Below, in pieces: positions 47,381 through 60,511 of a DNA stretch of 64,000 nt. This DNA is from Elmis aenea (Eukaryota; Arthropoda; Insecta; Coleoptera; Elmidae): positions 7,440,001 through 7,504,000 of the forward strand of contig OX393579.1 in assembly GCA_947652605.1 (NCBI GenBank), in the 5' to 3' direction. Every line of letters starts with the position of its first letter. The first letter of the stretch is position 1. The translations under genes were made by a program, and so were the position numbers. The notes under the pieces are model-generated. The model searched no databases. It saw only the letters and a list, made by a program, of their open reading frames with translations, and was not told the origin of the DNA.

Positions 47381-50300
47381 TGTATTTGTATAAATTTAAT
47401 AAATCTTCTTTAAGTAACTTTCATTATTTCGAGCAATTTTGTTTTCGAGAAATTGTTATTCAAGCAACTAGGCTTCCGAGGAACAATTTTTCGAGCAACT
47501 GTATTCTAGCAATTTTCACCAAACCATGAAAAGTATTGTAGTCCTGATAGGGACCGGGTTATTTTTGGTAGGAATTGAAACACGTCATTGAATTTACTTG
47601 ACGAATAACTTACTTTCCTGTGCAAGTTCGTCAAAAAATTGCCATAAATATTAAAGATACGCGAGTCCATTTATTAATTTACAACAAACTTCCTAACTTT
47701 ATTCTTGTAATTAAAGCTCGCGACTAATTGGCAGCGTCTACTTTCATATCCTCCCACTAGTTTTGAGTATACGAAACCCATTTTATTAAATATGTGTACG
47801 AGAGAATTATGTCTGGTCCATTTATTTATAGATCCAGCTTTCCATCCTAGAATGTGTGGCTGCGATTCACCCACGAGGAAATATCAATTATTGTACGACG
47901 TTTATTAAATTGCATAGTGACGTAATTGAGTTTAAAAGTAGGCCGTCATGCATGATGGAATAAGTATTTGAACGTTTTGAAGAAATTGCACAATGCAGTT
48001 GTATGAAGTTGCGTTTTAAGTTCAAAAATTAATTGCTTAATGATAAAATATGAAGGAGGCGTCTTTATTTTAAGATTTTGAGCCTTTGATTCCTTGTAAA
48101 ACAAAGTTGGTCTTCTTTAGTGAAAATTTAATAAATCCACTATGTTTTAAATCGGATTAGGCTTTTCTTGGTTAATTTTTTTGTGTAGATTTTCATTCGA
48201 TTGAGATTTTTGTTACACATCTACAAAAGTTGTTAATTGTTTTTTTTGTCTGTGTGTGTGGAACCCCTGAAAGTGTCTATATTTATATTTATATTGACTT
48301 TCTTAATAGACCTTTTAATTTAATTTAGATAATTACCTTCGGATTGTTATCAGTGTAATCTTCATCTGATCTGATTAAACTCAACACTTTACTTTAAATA
48401 AATTTCATGGCCTTCTGTGGTAAAGTAAAAATATTATCCTACATATTATATATTTTTATTATCATTTTCTATCCCATATTTTAGTTTCTTAAAAAAACTG
48501 GTTGCAACCAGGAGTTCGTTCTATATTTATACATGTTATACAATGTTCACTTTCAAACAGCGTTTTTTTAAATCGCCTATTTTAAACTACAAAAACAAAA
48601 CTCTTTTTGTGTCGTTAAGCTACTTAAATAAAAATACACAATCGTTTGGCTTCGGTACATATTTCAAAGAGTTCAAATGTATTTTTGTGTAACCATAACG
48701 CGTTGAAAACTGTAAACTGTACAAAACAATAAAGAGTAGTTTAGTCTCGTTTTGTTCTATAGCGTTAATGACTAACAATTGCAGATGTGCTGCAGTTACA
48801 CCATTTACTTTAAGTTTGTTAAGTAGTTGGGAAGTTTCTGAATAGACTAAATCATTAAGCAACTATTGTTAACCTGTAGGTTAATTTTGAAAGCGCAGTA
48901 AAGTTGTGTTTTTATATATGTCCAATTAAAATGTTAATGAACATATTCTTGCAACTGTAGTTGTTTCTTGTAAAACACGATTTAGTTTTGTGTTGTTAAG
49001 GGTCGAAGCAAGTAGATATAAGACCCCACTTCAAAAATATGTTGTCGTTGAACATGCGTTTTTAAAACTAATCCGCAAGAATTATTCTGTTTCAAACTTG
49101 GGCATTTTTGTAAATTGCTCTTAAATTAAATCAAGTTTAGACGCAGTCATGCCAATGTAACTTTCACAAAGAACAAGGATTTTGTTTTAAAAAAAACTTT
49201 AATTTTGAAGTAATTGTGTTATTTTATTATCAACAAGAATAAGAAATAATTATATAAAACTCTCCTTCCTTTTTTTATGTATTTTTTTACAATAAAGCAA
49301 ATCTAATTAAAATAATGAATTTGAAGGCGGTTTGCTAAATAAAAATACTGCAATTAATAGAAAAAGTTTCTACACACAAGCGTAACTTTAGCAAGAGTCG
49401 AAGTAGAATAATCAGAGTTTTGTAAAGAAGGTAATTGGACTGGATATGAAGTTTTTGCAAAGTCTCCAAATATCGATTAAGTTTCACGAATCATCTAACA
49501 CCTTTGCCGGAACTGTTTCAATACAGTTTAATTAAGACTTTGCCGATTTAACCACGTTCAAAATGTCACTGTTTCTGCAAGCAAACAAGGTGCGACTTAA
49601 AAGAAGTCGATCATAAAATTTAACTTGGAATAAATTTTGCTAGGAGTTTCATTTACAAGCATTACCTGAGAAAATTACCGCGTTAACTGGGCTGGCGCTG
49701 TTTATCGAGAAAAGTTTTTGGTACTACACTTCAACTATCTCTAGAGTTTAAGCAATAAGCTAGGCAGTTTGGTGCACCTGCCTCAAAATTAGAAGTTTTG
49801 TGGCAAGTGGATACAATTTAGACTTTAAACTCAAGTAAAGTTTTATTACTGCTTAGTGTGCTGGGTGTTTAGCACGGCGTTGTCAATTCCACGCAGGGAC
49901 TAAAAACGAAAAATATTTCGTTCGTTTTTGACAGGAACAAAACCGAAATATTTTTTTCGTTCTTTACCTTCCCACCAATAAAATTCGATTTTAGTTTTCG
50001 TGAACCGAAATTTAATAACGGCTTAAAGCGGTCTAACCGTTTTTTAGTTACCAAATTAAGAACCTAATTTTCTGTTATGTGATCGTAGAAAAAGTATGCT
50101 ACATAACACGAGTTGTAAAAATGTTTTCACTCGTGCGTAATATGCTTCTTACTACTCTTGTTATGTTATATTCTAATATGTAGTAAATGACCACAAACAA
50201 CTTTTCTTTAAAACTATTTTTCTAAAGTTGTCACATGACCAGATATTGATTTACGTTATATTACTTTTTGTACACACTGTATCTTAATCTTGGCCATCCC

Positions 50301-53300
50301 AGATTGCGCAATGGGTTAATCGATTCATTTGATTTAAATCTAAGATATTTTTTTTTTTAAACTCATTTGTTTTTTCATTTTAAATCTTCAAGAATCGCCG
50401 GCAATCGTTCCTCTACAACATGAAAGGGCTTTTATTTTTCTTCATGAACTTGTTATTCTAGCTACAGGAGTTTTATCGGGCTCTCTCACGAAACAAGCAA
50501 GGATTTTTTATTTTTTTACAAACCCTTCGGCTTTGTCTACCATGTTTCCGATAAAGTGCGAAGTGTAAATACCTGGGAGCGTTTCGCCAGTTTGTTTATT
50601 CTGAAAAAAAAATAATCCGCCATCGATATAGAGTTGTCTGTTGTCAATAAAGAATGTATTGGGGTTCATTCAACTTGTTCCGTGAAGTAACCATCGATTT
50701 TGCCCCCAATCATCATGTCACAGCCAACTTATCGACGATATACAATCCTTACAGACATTTGTGTGCCGATTGTCACCTTTTTCCAGGTATTTATTTGAAA
50801 AAGAAAGTCTGAAAAGCGAGTGCATATGTTTTGAGAGTTGGTAAAAGCATTAATCAAGTAACTTTAGGATATTGACTTTTGTTTTCCGTATAATGCTGTA
50901 TAAAAACTCATTTTTTTTATCCCTTTTAGTGTTTCGACAAAATTAATTTCTGTTTTACCGCATTCTGACGTGTTAGAGACTTTTTAACATGGCGGTCGGT
51001 TTTAAATCATACCACCGGATTCTCGCTCATAAAATTTAAACCACCCAGAGGATTTTGTTGCGGTCTTCTTGATTCTATTAACGGCGGAAGTGCAAAATAT
51101 GGCATTATGTTTTATCACAAGCATAACCTTTGGTATTATATAACACTTTGAGCAAAAAAATTAAACCGAAATCAATAATTTGTAACGCAAAATATTGAAA
51201 TTTGTTGTCATAATGTACAGAGAGTGGCAGTGTGTATTTTAATTACTTTAGGATTCAATGGAAGTCAATATAGGTAATTATATCTGCTTTGAAATGGATT
51301 TTGCAGTGTTTTCTTCTATTGAAATTGGAAGGAAAAGCAATCTTAATTTTTATATAATTACCAAGTAATTGCATCTTATTTAGAAACAATATCATTTTTT
51401 GTTTGTCCTAGTTATTAGTAGTTTTACAGTTTGACTAAATGTAATATCATGAAGATTTTCTTTGCAACGCAGAAGAAACGTAGATTTGAAATTTTTTTCT
51501 TACGTCGTGGTTCCAATTTAAAAATCATTACAGCAAAATTAATTGCTTATTTTGTTGGTTTTAATTTGAGGTAATTTTATAGTAATCTAATATCTGTTTA
51601 GATGTGAACACGGACTGCCGTCTCGTGCAGTAAGTAACAGAAGCGCCACGTACGAGTTCAGTTCTTGTGTTTTTTGCTGATGCAGGATAACGTAACAGCG
51701 ATCACGTGCTGCTAGGTCAGTGCTTTTTAACTACCGTTGTTCACCTTGAATTTCGCCCGTATTGTAAACATGCTAATTATTCGCCATTTACATAATACAA
51801 TCGATGTGAAAACTATTTGTAGTACGTCGAGTTTTTATCGTCTCGCGTATTTTCACTCAAATTCGTTCGGAACACGGATTTTCGCACGGCGCAAGAGGCA
51901 ATAAAAATTTAATTGCGTTAAACACTTATTTGCTTATGTATTCAATTTGGTTCAATTACGGACGCATGTTTGTAGATGTAATTTTATAGCCACGTCGGTT
52001 TGTTCGTAATTATCTATTTGAAATCTCGTGTAGTATTCAACGTACGAGCCTTTGCGTTAAATTTACGCTACATTAACGTACACTTGGTGTGTAAATGAAG
52101 AGTAAGTTACGATACTTTTTGTTGTAGTTACCCTACTTGATATGTTAATTCGTACTACCTACATTTAATTGCATGCACGCTACGGTATCGGATTAATTTA
52201 TTATTTAAATAGGCCTAGACATCTGCTGCTAAAAATTTTGCCAAGACAGATAAAAATCTTGTATATCTTTTCGAAAAAAAAGTCTTAAAGGAACTAGTAG
52301 CAAATTGGATATTTCTCCAAAAATTGGTTATTTTTTTTGCAACGAACGTAAAATAGGATTTTCTATACAATGTATCGTCTACCTGGGGCGTATTTTCTTC
52401 ATATCTGGTTCATTATACAGTATAGAAGGAAATATTTAGGACAAAATTTGTTGGGGATCATGAGTTACATAACGTAAAATTATTTTCAGCTATACCGAGT
52501 GTTTTGTTGCCGCACACCGGTATGTAACTTTTTTACTTTAAATACATCACCTACAATTAGTTTTCATTATTTATTCACTTTTACTATTACTGACCAAATG
52601 AACGAGGGTCAGCTTAAAGGTTAGTTTAAGTATTTTTTTTATGAAAACAAAAGTGGAAGCCCGAAATGGAAGCATTTACAAGCTTTTTTCGAAATGTTAC
52701 CAACTCGCTATGGTCAGAGTTAGGATTTACCGGTAAAACTTAAGATTTACCAAGTTTTGGAGTTTTACAGTAACATATAAGCTTAATTAAAAATCACTTG
52801 TTTTTGTTTTCGAAGGATATCTAGCAGAAATGCAAATCCCATTTGAAGGCTCTCGACTTTTTATCAATTGCAAACTTTTTTAATTATCTCTTTTTACAAA
52901 ATAGTAGCTTTCATCCCAAAGATCTTTGTTAGCTAAGACGTTCATCCACAACAATATTGATTAAGTTAAATTAATTTACATTGTTATAACAACGTATTCA
53001 AATTTTCTTTTGATATGCGCCCTTCTTCTTTATAACTGCAAAAGTGTTTTTGTTTAAAAATGTTTTTATTTATTCCCTCAATTATTTTTTGCAATCGAAT
53101 GTTTTATGTTGTACGAATGTACGGCGATTGCTGGCTCATTTGTTTGGTTTAATTTTTTATATCTAACAAGTTCTTTCACACGTAAATTTAAAATATCGCT
53201 CTTATTGGAATTGCTGTCACACATCGGGCACTAAATATACGTTTTTCTTTTTATAAATAATGACAACGAATCTGTATAAAACTAAATTGCAAATTTATGT

Positions 53301-54419
53301 TCTTCTTTAAACAAAATTGGTCACACCACTAACAAAAATAGTATTCGTTAAATGAAAATTACTGTAAAAAATGTGTTTTACCTTACCACGAAGTTATTAT
53401 AGTTAAAAATAAAAACAACTTAAACAAAATAACATAGAAACGTACAAATTTATTACGATGACTCTCAACACGTTTAGTGTGTTGTTTGGTTGTCATGGTA
53501 ACCACATAAACAACTACCAGACTGCCCAGATTATTTTTACACAGTGCACAATGATTGTAGCAGTTAAAAACCATGTGTGATACATGAACGAATTCAGAAA
53601 AAAATCTGTTTGATTATGTAAATAGCGAAAAATGCACCAACAGAAAAAAATAAAGTTGGCTGTCATGAAACAAAATCGAATCGACCTAGGAAATTATTGA
53701 TTAACATCCGATTCCCTTTAAAAAGCTGCTTGGGCAATGTTTTTACACATTTAAAATATTTTATAAGTACCCCAAAGGAGTTATGGACGATTTTCAAAAT
53801 TCTTATATTCCGCTTTTTCCCAATTTTCTCGGATACCGTTTGAAATAATTCCGATTTCTCTTCGGATTATTAATAAGCAGCTTTACCAATCTCAAACCTA
53901 TACTCTAGCTATTATAATAAGCGAGATCCCCATGTTTAAACTCGAATTTCAAAAACCCCGTATATTTTAATAAAGTCAATTTGTTAAATAAAGAATAAAC
54001 TGTTCTAAAAGAATTATTAGAGAGTCAATAGAAATTTGTAAACACGAAAGTTCTTACGTTGTTAAAGAGGAAAGTTATATTTATATGAATGTTGGAAGAC
54101 GTTTTACCGATGAAAATTGATTTAACTAAATCAATATTGTTTTAAATGAACGTCGTTTTCAATCACTATCGTTGCTATGACATCCGCATGTGTGTGAATA
54201 GATAAATAAATCTTATTGCCATTGAAAAGTCGAAAGTCTTGTTAAGTGTTTCTGCATTTCGACAAGAGATCCCTAAAATAAAAAGAGTAAATGATTTATA
54301 TTGAAGTTTATTTGTATTAATAAACGAACCAGTTGTGAATAATTCAACCATTAGGGATTTTACGTGGGTGTTACATGGATTTAAGTAGTGACCCAAGGTA
54401 GCATTGAATATTACATGTA
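47381..54419 (+). other. Long intron with scattered repeat fragments
   Basis: Mostly plain AT-rich DNA. A hairpin (ACATAACACGAGT..ACTCTTGTTATGT) lies at 50099..50168, family J fragments near 50170..50290 and 52430..52530, and a solo repeat end (GAGATCCCCATG..CCCCGTATA) at 53880..53965. The stretch 51595..51910 is clearly GC- and CpG-richer and includes a strong donor, GTAAGTAAC, at 51630; it may be a non-coding first exon and promoter. Confidence 0.4.
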
Positions 54420-55542
54420 ATTGGTAGCGGTTCGAAGGGTTGTCGGAGGGTGTAAGAGACCGAATCCAGGAGTCCCCACCCTTCGGTTCACTTCTCGATC
54501 CGCAGTGTCGCTACGAACGCCGGTTATAGCGCGCGCGGTACGTTCGCCGGTGTTTGCATTATGTAACTGTTATCATTTCATTACAGCGAAAACGGCGGCC
54601 GAAGATATTTTTAGCAACTATCTAGACGCTCGACGTTAAAAAACCAGCGGGAAGCTATCGCACGCGCGTGGCGATTTCTCTATTCACAAAACGTCGTTAT
54701 TAAAAAGTTAGCGCGTTGTCCGGTAATAGTTCTATTAATATTTATTGTAGTGTTGTTGTAAAACACAAGGCCCACTGGCGTCTGTACAGTGTTTTATAGC
54801 TCACGCACGTATGATAATATTGCGCAGCGGTTGCTAGATTGTAATTACTAACTTTAAAGTTGTAGATCTTTTTTTGTTAACAAGTGGTCGTGTAAATCTA
54901 GTCTTATCGGACGGAATTGAATCCTCGAGATATTATTACTCAATGAAGTATCAAGTTTACAACACTAAAGAATGCTGTAGAACTAGTTGTAGCGGAAAGG
55001 AACCCATAAGTTACTGGATGTGTCAAACCAACGCTGATTATCGGCTATAAATATATAGCGTTACGGTTCTTTAAACCGTTTGAAATTTATCTTTTTTCGT
55101 AAATTCCTCGTTCATTTGAATATTGGGCAACTAAAAAGGGAGCGCGTTTGCGTCATCCGCTAGCAGGAGAATGTAAATAGCGTCGCAGACAATTAGTGAG
55201 TCCTAGATCCGCGCGAGAGGCCCTCAAATTAACTTACAGCTGAAAAATAAAGAGTACCTTGTTAAAGTGTCTAAAACGACAGCGCGCGCGATCTAATTTT
55301 TATGTTGTGTGATAAAATAATAACGAGCTTTTATAGATCGTTGCTATGAGCCATGTGTAGCGATGCAGTGATATCAAAAATGTGGCGAGTATGCCGTGGA
55401 TCAGTGCTCGAGTGAAATGTTTCTTAGTGAATTTGACGTACACATAATTTGGGAATTGGTGATAAGGTTAATCGCAGGATGAAGCAGCGGATTAAATAAT
55501 GTTTCGTCCACGATCTTCGCAATGATGGACTTGGAGATGTGA
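54420..55542 (+). promoter_or_regulatory. CpG-rich region before exon 1E, likely internal dunce promoter
   Basis: This is one of the most GC-rich stretches in the window and is free of recognisable transposons. It has runs such as TAGCGCGCGCGGTACGTTCG near 54527 and ACAGCGCGCGCGATC near 55278. This composition in an AT-rich genome, directly before an open exon with a good donor, fits a promoter with a long 5' leader. The 72-codon frame at 54421 is not supported as a gene. No TATA box or initiator is fixed. Confidence 0.45.
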
Positions 55543-55716
55543 TTCCACATAGCCAAAGCTACCAATCTGGCAACTCCGGGGGCTACACCTCCTTCGACGC
55601 CCTCATCACCCACATCCCCCGAATCCCCTTCAAGTCCACCCTCTTCCTCGGTGCTGTCCCATCGAGGATCCCTATCCCGCAACGCCGTCGGTAACTGCTC
55701 CAGCCCTTCTCTTCTA

Positions 55717-55847
55717 ATGTCTTCGCCACCGCCTCAGCCGGAAGCTCCGCCGGCTTTGCCGAGAACCCTCTCGACTTCCGTCTTGCGTATAAAACATCGC
55801 ACGTCGTTTTGGGACAAGTTCTGGCGCGAGAGGACAAAGAGAGACTT
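55717..55847 (+). CDS. dnc: Candidate internal first exon 1E of dunce (Pro-rich, WDKFW)
   Basis: From the first in-frame ATG (55717) the frame gives 43 codons plus TT, ending at the strong donor GTAAGTGG (55848). The peptide begins MSSPPPQPEAPPALPRTLST and ends SVLRIKHRTSFWDKFWRERT-KRD. The same frame is open back to a TGA at 55540, through a Ser/Pro/Thr-rich stretch with codon use that looks coding (ATPGATPPSTPSSPTSPESP). The real start may therefore lie further 5', by splicing or a non-AUG codon; the ATG context is poor. Phase 2 matches the phase that follows the microexon at 29977, so the exon can join the next dunce exon beyond the window. That would give a form without the FDVENG exon and its PKA site. 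An exon of an unrelated nested gene is the alternative. The minus-strand frames here are shadows. Confidence 0.55.
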
Positions 55848-56684
55848 GTAAGTGGTGTTTTTCTTTCAATTTTCGAGTTACGTAACCGCTCGCACGATTG
55901 TCCTTTTAATATTTATGACATGGAAACGAAGATCGATACGGGCGCAGGAATATGAAACGATGTCAAGCGCCTTACAAAACTCATTTGTCTTTTGAGAATG
56001 ATGTAAAGTGGGTCAATAGCTTTTGTCCTTCATGAAAAATACTTTAGCTTTATCGGGAACTATGTACTTGAGGTATTGACGTATAGAGTACCTACATCCA
56101 ATACTTTGGAGCGATATTTTTTGAACGGAAAAACGAAAAAGTTTACTTATCCAGTATTTTGCTTCATCACGTGATAATTTAGGAGACAGTCGATTATGCT
56201 GGATGAGTAAAACTTCAAAACAAAAACGTCCTTGTTAATTCAAATCAACCTAGATTTCTCCAATCAAGAAAAGCGCTAACTTAAATGCAACTTTCTTTAT
56301 TGAACTTTAAAATTTAGCAAAAATTTGTTGTTCTACAAACTTTACTTCCATTTGTTAAAAACTTATATTGCAGATAACTGTCGTGACAAATTTTTACGAT
56401 TGAGAATTTGTTTAAAATCGAAATGGCCGTGTCAACATGCTTTGGTATTAAAATCATAGGATTCTGATTCGTCCCTTTGTTTTAAATTAAATAACTAATT
56501 TCAACTTTAACATTTTATGAGTATAACTTGTAATAAATATAACTTTTAAAGCAAGAAAATTACTGTGGTGTGTTAAACTATCAACAAAATTTTTTTTAGT
56601 ACTCAGAGAAGTTGTGCATGAAGCTAGGGGAGACCGGGGATGAAATTAACACGGGTAGGTTATAACAGTGTTATAACCTATTTA
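55848..56684 (+). other. Intron after exon 1E
   Basis: Plain intron beginning GTAAGTGGTG. A family L end fragment lies at 56625..56680. Confidence 0.45.
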
Positions 56685-57312
56685 TACAGGGTGTGTAAAA
56701 ATTGGCGGAAGGGCTACACGGGGCGATGTTCTTCGTAAAATTCTAAGTCGAAAATCTTAATACGAAAATGTTGTACCACGCTTGCTGTGTTTGCAAGAGG
56801 TCCTCAAAGCTTTGACATTTAGTCCTTTAATAGGCGTTATTATTTAATACTTGCAAATGAAAAAGCTGCAATTGGGAATAAAAATAGATTTCGAATAGTA
56901 TTTTTTCCTAGATATTGTGTTCTTCCTTTCAAAAATTGGTGTTGAAAGTATGTAAATCACTGATTTTAATGACAGTAATACATATGGCAACATTGTCATT
57001 AGCTGTCATCTCTGTTTTTCGCGTAATTATTTCTTGTTTGTGTTTTACGATACCCAAACGTTTGCAGCTATGTTTACGAACTGAAGGCTTTCAGTTCGAA
57101 CAAAAAATGTAAATACCTAAGTAATAATTGCTGATAAAAAAATGTCCAAACGCAAATCAATGTATGCAATGTTGCCAATTTTTTTTTCTTTAAATGGTTC
57201 CTGAGGCCGTAGGAAGCATGGTACAACATTTTCGTATTAAGATTTTCGACTTAGAATTTTACGAAGAACATCGCTCCGTGTAGCCCTTCCGCCAATTTTT
57301 ACACACCCTGTA
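56685..57312. mobile_element. TIR element family C, copy 2
   Basis: TACAGGGTGTGTAAAAATTG is mirrored by CAATTTTTACACACCCTGTA. The interior matches 4743..5333 in the opposite orientation. It is 628 bp. The 65-codon frame 56915..57112 is inside and is repeat sequence. Confidence 0.88.
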
Positions 57313-58445
57313 TATAGTATATAAAATTAAAAAAATGACAATCTTAGTTTGCATTAATTTTGATACACTTAACAGGAATAACGCATATTTTTCTTACACA
57401 AAATTGCATGATTTTTAAATAATTTATTTGCTTCTGGTTCCGACGCAATTTACTTTATTTGCATAGTGCATACAAACTTAATATACAACAAATTTATCTA
57501 TGAAAATATTTCTGTTTAAATATTCCGCATACAGATCGCAGCCTTTGGGCGTTAATGCCCTATTTCGCAAACACGTATCATAACTATGCAGAAAAGTTGG
57601 AATCACAAGCGCCAAAACGATTTTCGTTAGAAGTTTTTATATTGTGACGTTACTAGATTAACCAATTCTCAACCGCCAGACGTTATTACACAAATATGCA
57701 GACAATCGCACGTGTTAGTGAGGTTAAAAGTTCGACTACAGATGCTTGCAAATGAACATGGCCGGTGGAGTGAAAACTATTCATGAAATGAATACTGTTT
57801 TACGTGATATTGACTGCTTTTGCATCCAATGGGGTTTGTGTGGTGTTGTATGATACTTTAATCTAGGTGAGTTTGTAATATCTTTTTTATTTATCGTCAA
57901 ATGCACACCAAAATTGACTTCAGGCTAACGAAAATTAATGCTTTGAATCCACGTATGTGTTAACGCGAGATTTCTAGGATATTACAGTTCTATCCGCAAA
58001 CTTTTGTTTCATTGTAGGTAAATTACCAACAAAATGTTTTAGCACGTTTTCGCTCGTACTCAAAATTTGTAGAGAATTTGAGACTGTTTACATGTATTGC
58101 AGTACGTTTCGTACTTAATGAAGAAACGTTCAGGGCTGCTATTTTTAGTTCCGCTTTAACCATGGTTTGCTAAAAAAAAATTTACACATCAACGGTGATA
58201 CGAGCTTAATGCGCTCATTTTTGAAAATTTTGCTATAGGTATGTCTAGTAACGTAGGCCTTTCTAACAGTGTTTGTACGTAAATTCAATCATTTTTAAGC
58301 AGTTTTTTTTTAAATATTGACAGATACAGGACTTTGGAAATTATTAATATTTAAGAACTTAACAATGCCTAAAAAATTACTTTGTAAAAAAGACAACAGT
58401 CACATCGTGATTGCTGACTAGTTACTCTTATATTATTGCTCGGTC
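57313..58445 (+). other. Intron, nothing recognised
   Basis: Moderate GC at 57530..57800, otherwise AT-rich. No exon or repeat ends are supported. Confidence 0.4.
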
Positions 58446-58453
58446 CATTTTAT

Positions 58454-58859
58454 CAGGGGTTTGGAGCGGAGCACGGAGCAGTGGAGCAATGGGTTTTTGC
58501 CCGGAGCAAATAATTTTATTGCTTCACTACTCCAGTTTATTATGTACCAAAAAAAAAACCTTTTTTAGGTTTTTTTCAACATTTGAAGATTAATAATTTG
58601 TTCTTACAAACAGTTGTTTAACTTAATTTGTTTGTTAGGATCAAATATTATAATTTTTGACCAATTTACCTATATCCTATGAATAAAAAGCTTTGTTTTT
58701 AAAAACAAAGCTTTTAAATAAAAAAAGTTATTTTAAACATTTTATTAATATTTGGAGCATGGAGCGTAGCGGAGCTGGAGCTGGAGCTAGCTGGAGCTGG
58801 ACCAGGCAGATTGATGTCGAAGCGGAGCAATTAAAAAATTGGACTGCTCCAAACCCCTG
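58454..58859. mobile_element. Short hAT MITE with 8-bp target duplication
   Basis: The ends are CAGGGGTTTGGAGC and GCTCCAAACCCCTG. The target duplication CATTTTAT lies at 58446..58453 and 58860..58867. Both subterminal zones are packed with GGAGC/GGAGCT repeats (for example GGAGCTGGAGCTGGAGCTAG near 58773), as in hAT transposase-binding regions. It is 406 bp with no coding capacity. The overlapping 76- and 63-codon frames are artefacts of the repeat. Confidence 0.93.
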
Positions 58860-58867
58860 CATTTTAT

Positions 58868-60511
58868 ACGCAAATATCAAGCACATTCTATTTAGTGCCG
58901 CGCAAAAGTATGGAAACATCTAGAAAACTATCATAGATATTACAATGAAATCTTTTTAAACAAAACGCCCTGTATATTTGTGATTTCTCTTAAAATTTAC
59001 GTCTGTATAAGGTTATATGGGTCCTAAGTTGACCGTTTTCACGAAAAATTTGAGCGATACAGCACTTTCAAACATTTTTTGCATTTAAAAACTCTGAAAA
59101 GGCAGTAGAAATTTGTTTGAAACTTAAATGGACTATAAATTAATTAACAAACACTATGCCCTAGCTACATTTTAAAAACATTATACAGAGCGTTTTTTTA
59201 CCTTAGGTCAAACTTGTGAAACATAGATAATTTAATCGTCCTTCAAAATCATTATGCCAGTTTTATACCTAAAATGTATATTCTTTGAGATATCGCAATT
59301 TTGTTGTTATTTATTGTAGGCCATTTTTGCTTGATTATTTTTTGTGCACGTTGTTTCTTGGGTTCATCTAAAATTACTTTACAATTCTTGAGCAAAACTT
59401 ATTAAAACTCTTGAAAAATAGCGAGGGGGTTGCAAACCGTCAACCCCAACTCCCTCATTTACAATTTCCGCCAATTTCCCGCCTCTTATTATTATTCTAA
59501 ACATTCTGAATAAAATTTCGCGTTTCCGCAGTGTTCCTTATTCTCGTGGCATAACTGGAGTAAGTTTACATATACATACAGCTGTATAGGCAAACGTGAC
59601 CTCTCCTGCGCATTGCAAATGTGAACCAAAAACATTTTTGTTCAAGAATTGCCCCAAAAGGTTGTAAAAATACGTTCTTTATAGAAAAAAACGCTTTTTT
59701 AAAATAAATAGCAAAAGTTTCATCCTTGCATTGTTCAGAATTTCTACATGTAATTTTAGTATGCTAAAACCTCGACCCCAAACAATTGCTTATAATAATA
59801 ACACTAAAAGAAGAACCTTTTTGTTAAACAAATTATTGAAATGATTGCTTCGTTTATCATATATTTTTTGGACAGCGAACACAACTTTTTTATATTAAAC
59901 AAGTGACAAACGCGTGTTATTTCAAAACACTCGAGTGGAAAAGTTGTACGAGCTAGCAAATGTTTGTTTGATTCAGTTCGATGAAGAAGCAATACATCAT
60001 ACCGAGTCTCGTGTGTTCAGTTTGGACAGATGTTGAAACTACAGTTGCTTGATCACTTGCTCAAGTTGTTTTTTCGGCCAGAAGTGTGGAAATAGCTCGT
60101 TAGTTATTACAAGTTGACGCTGTGGGCGTTCTGGATGAATAAAGAGTAATTAGGTTTCAAAGTTTTGTAGGGGACACGGACCTAACAGGTTTCAAAGTGT
60201 TTTAAAATATTAAGTGCGTTAAAATAATCTGCTTTTGGGAAAATTTTTAAACAAAAGTGCGCAGAACTTTTTTATATTGAGCACAAAATAATCGCAACTT
60301 GTTGAAGTAGGGTTTGGTTTATTAATTTTTGTGCTATATTTTGTACTTCATAATAGTTCATTAACAGTTATTCGTTTCTCTTCAAGAAAAACAATTACTT
60401 TATAATTGGTTATCTTAAATTAGTGCAAATAACGCAAGATGCAAATATAACAAGAATCAGTTATTGTTTATTTCGAAAATTAAAATAAGATCAAGGCCAA
60501 ATCTAACGACA
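58868..60511 (+). other. Intron with family J-like repeat pieces
   Basis: Near 58966 (AAACGCCCTGTATA) and 59185 (TATACAGAGCGTTTTTTT) there are TACAGGG-type ends with family J-like phrases around them. The rest shows nothing recognisable. Confidence 0.4.

Noticed and set aside
54421..54639. 72-codon frame in the CpG-rich region
   Set aside because: It starts at a non-ATG codon, has no in-frame donor with dunce phase, and is better explained as promoter/leader DNA.
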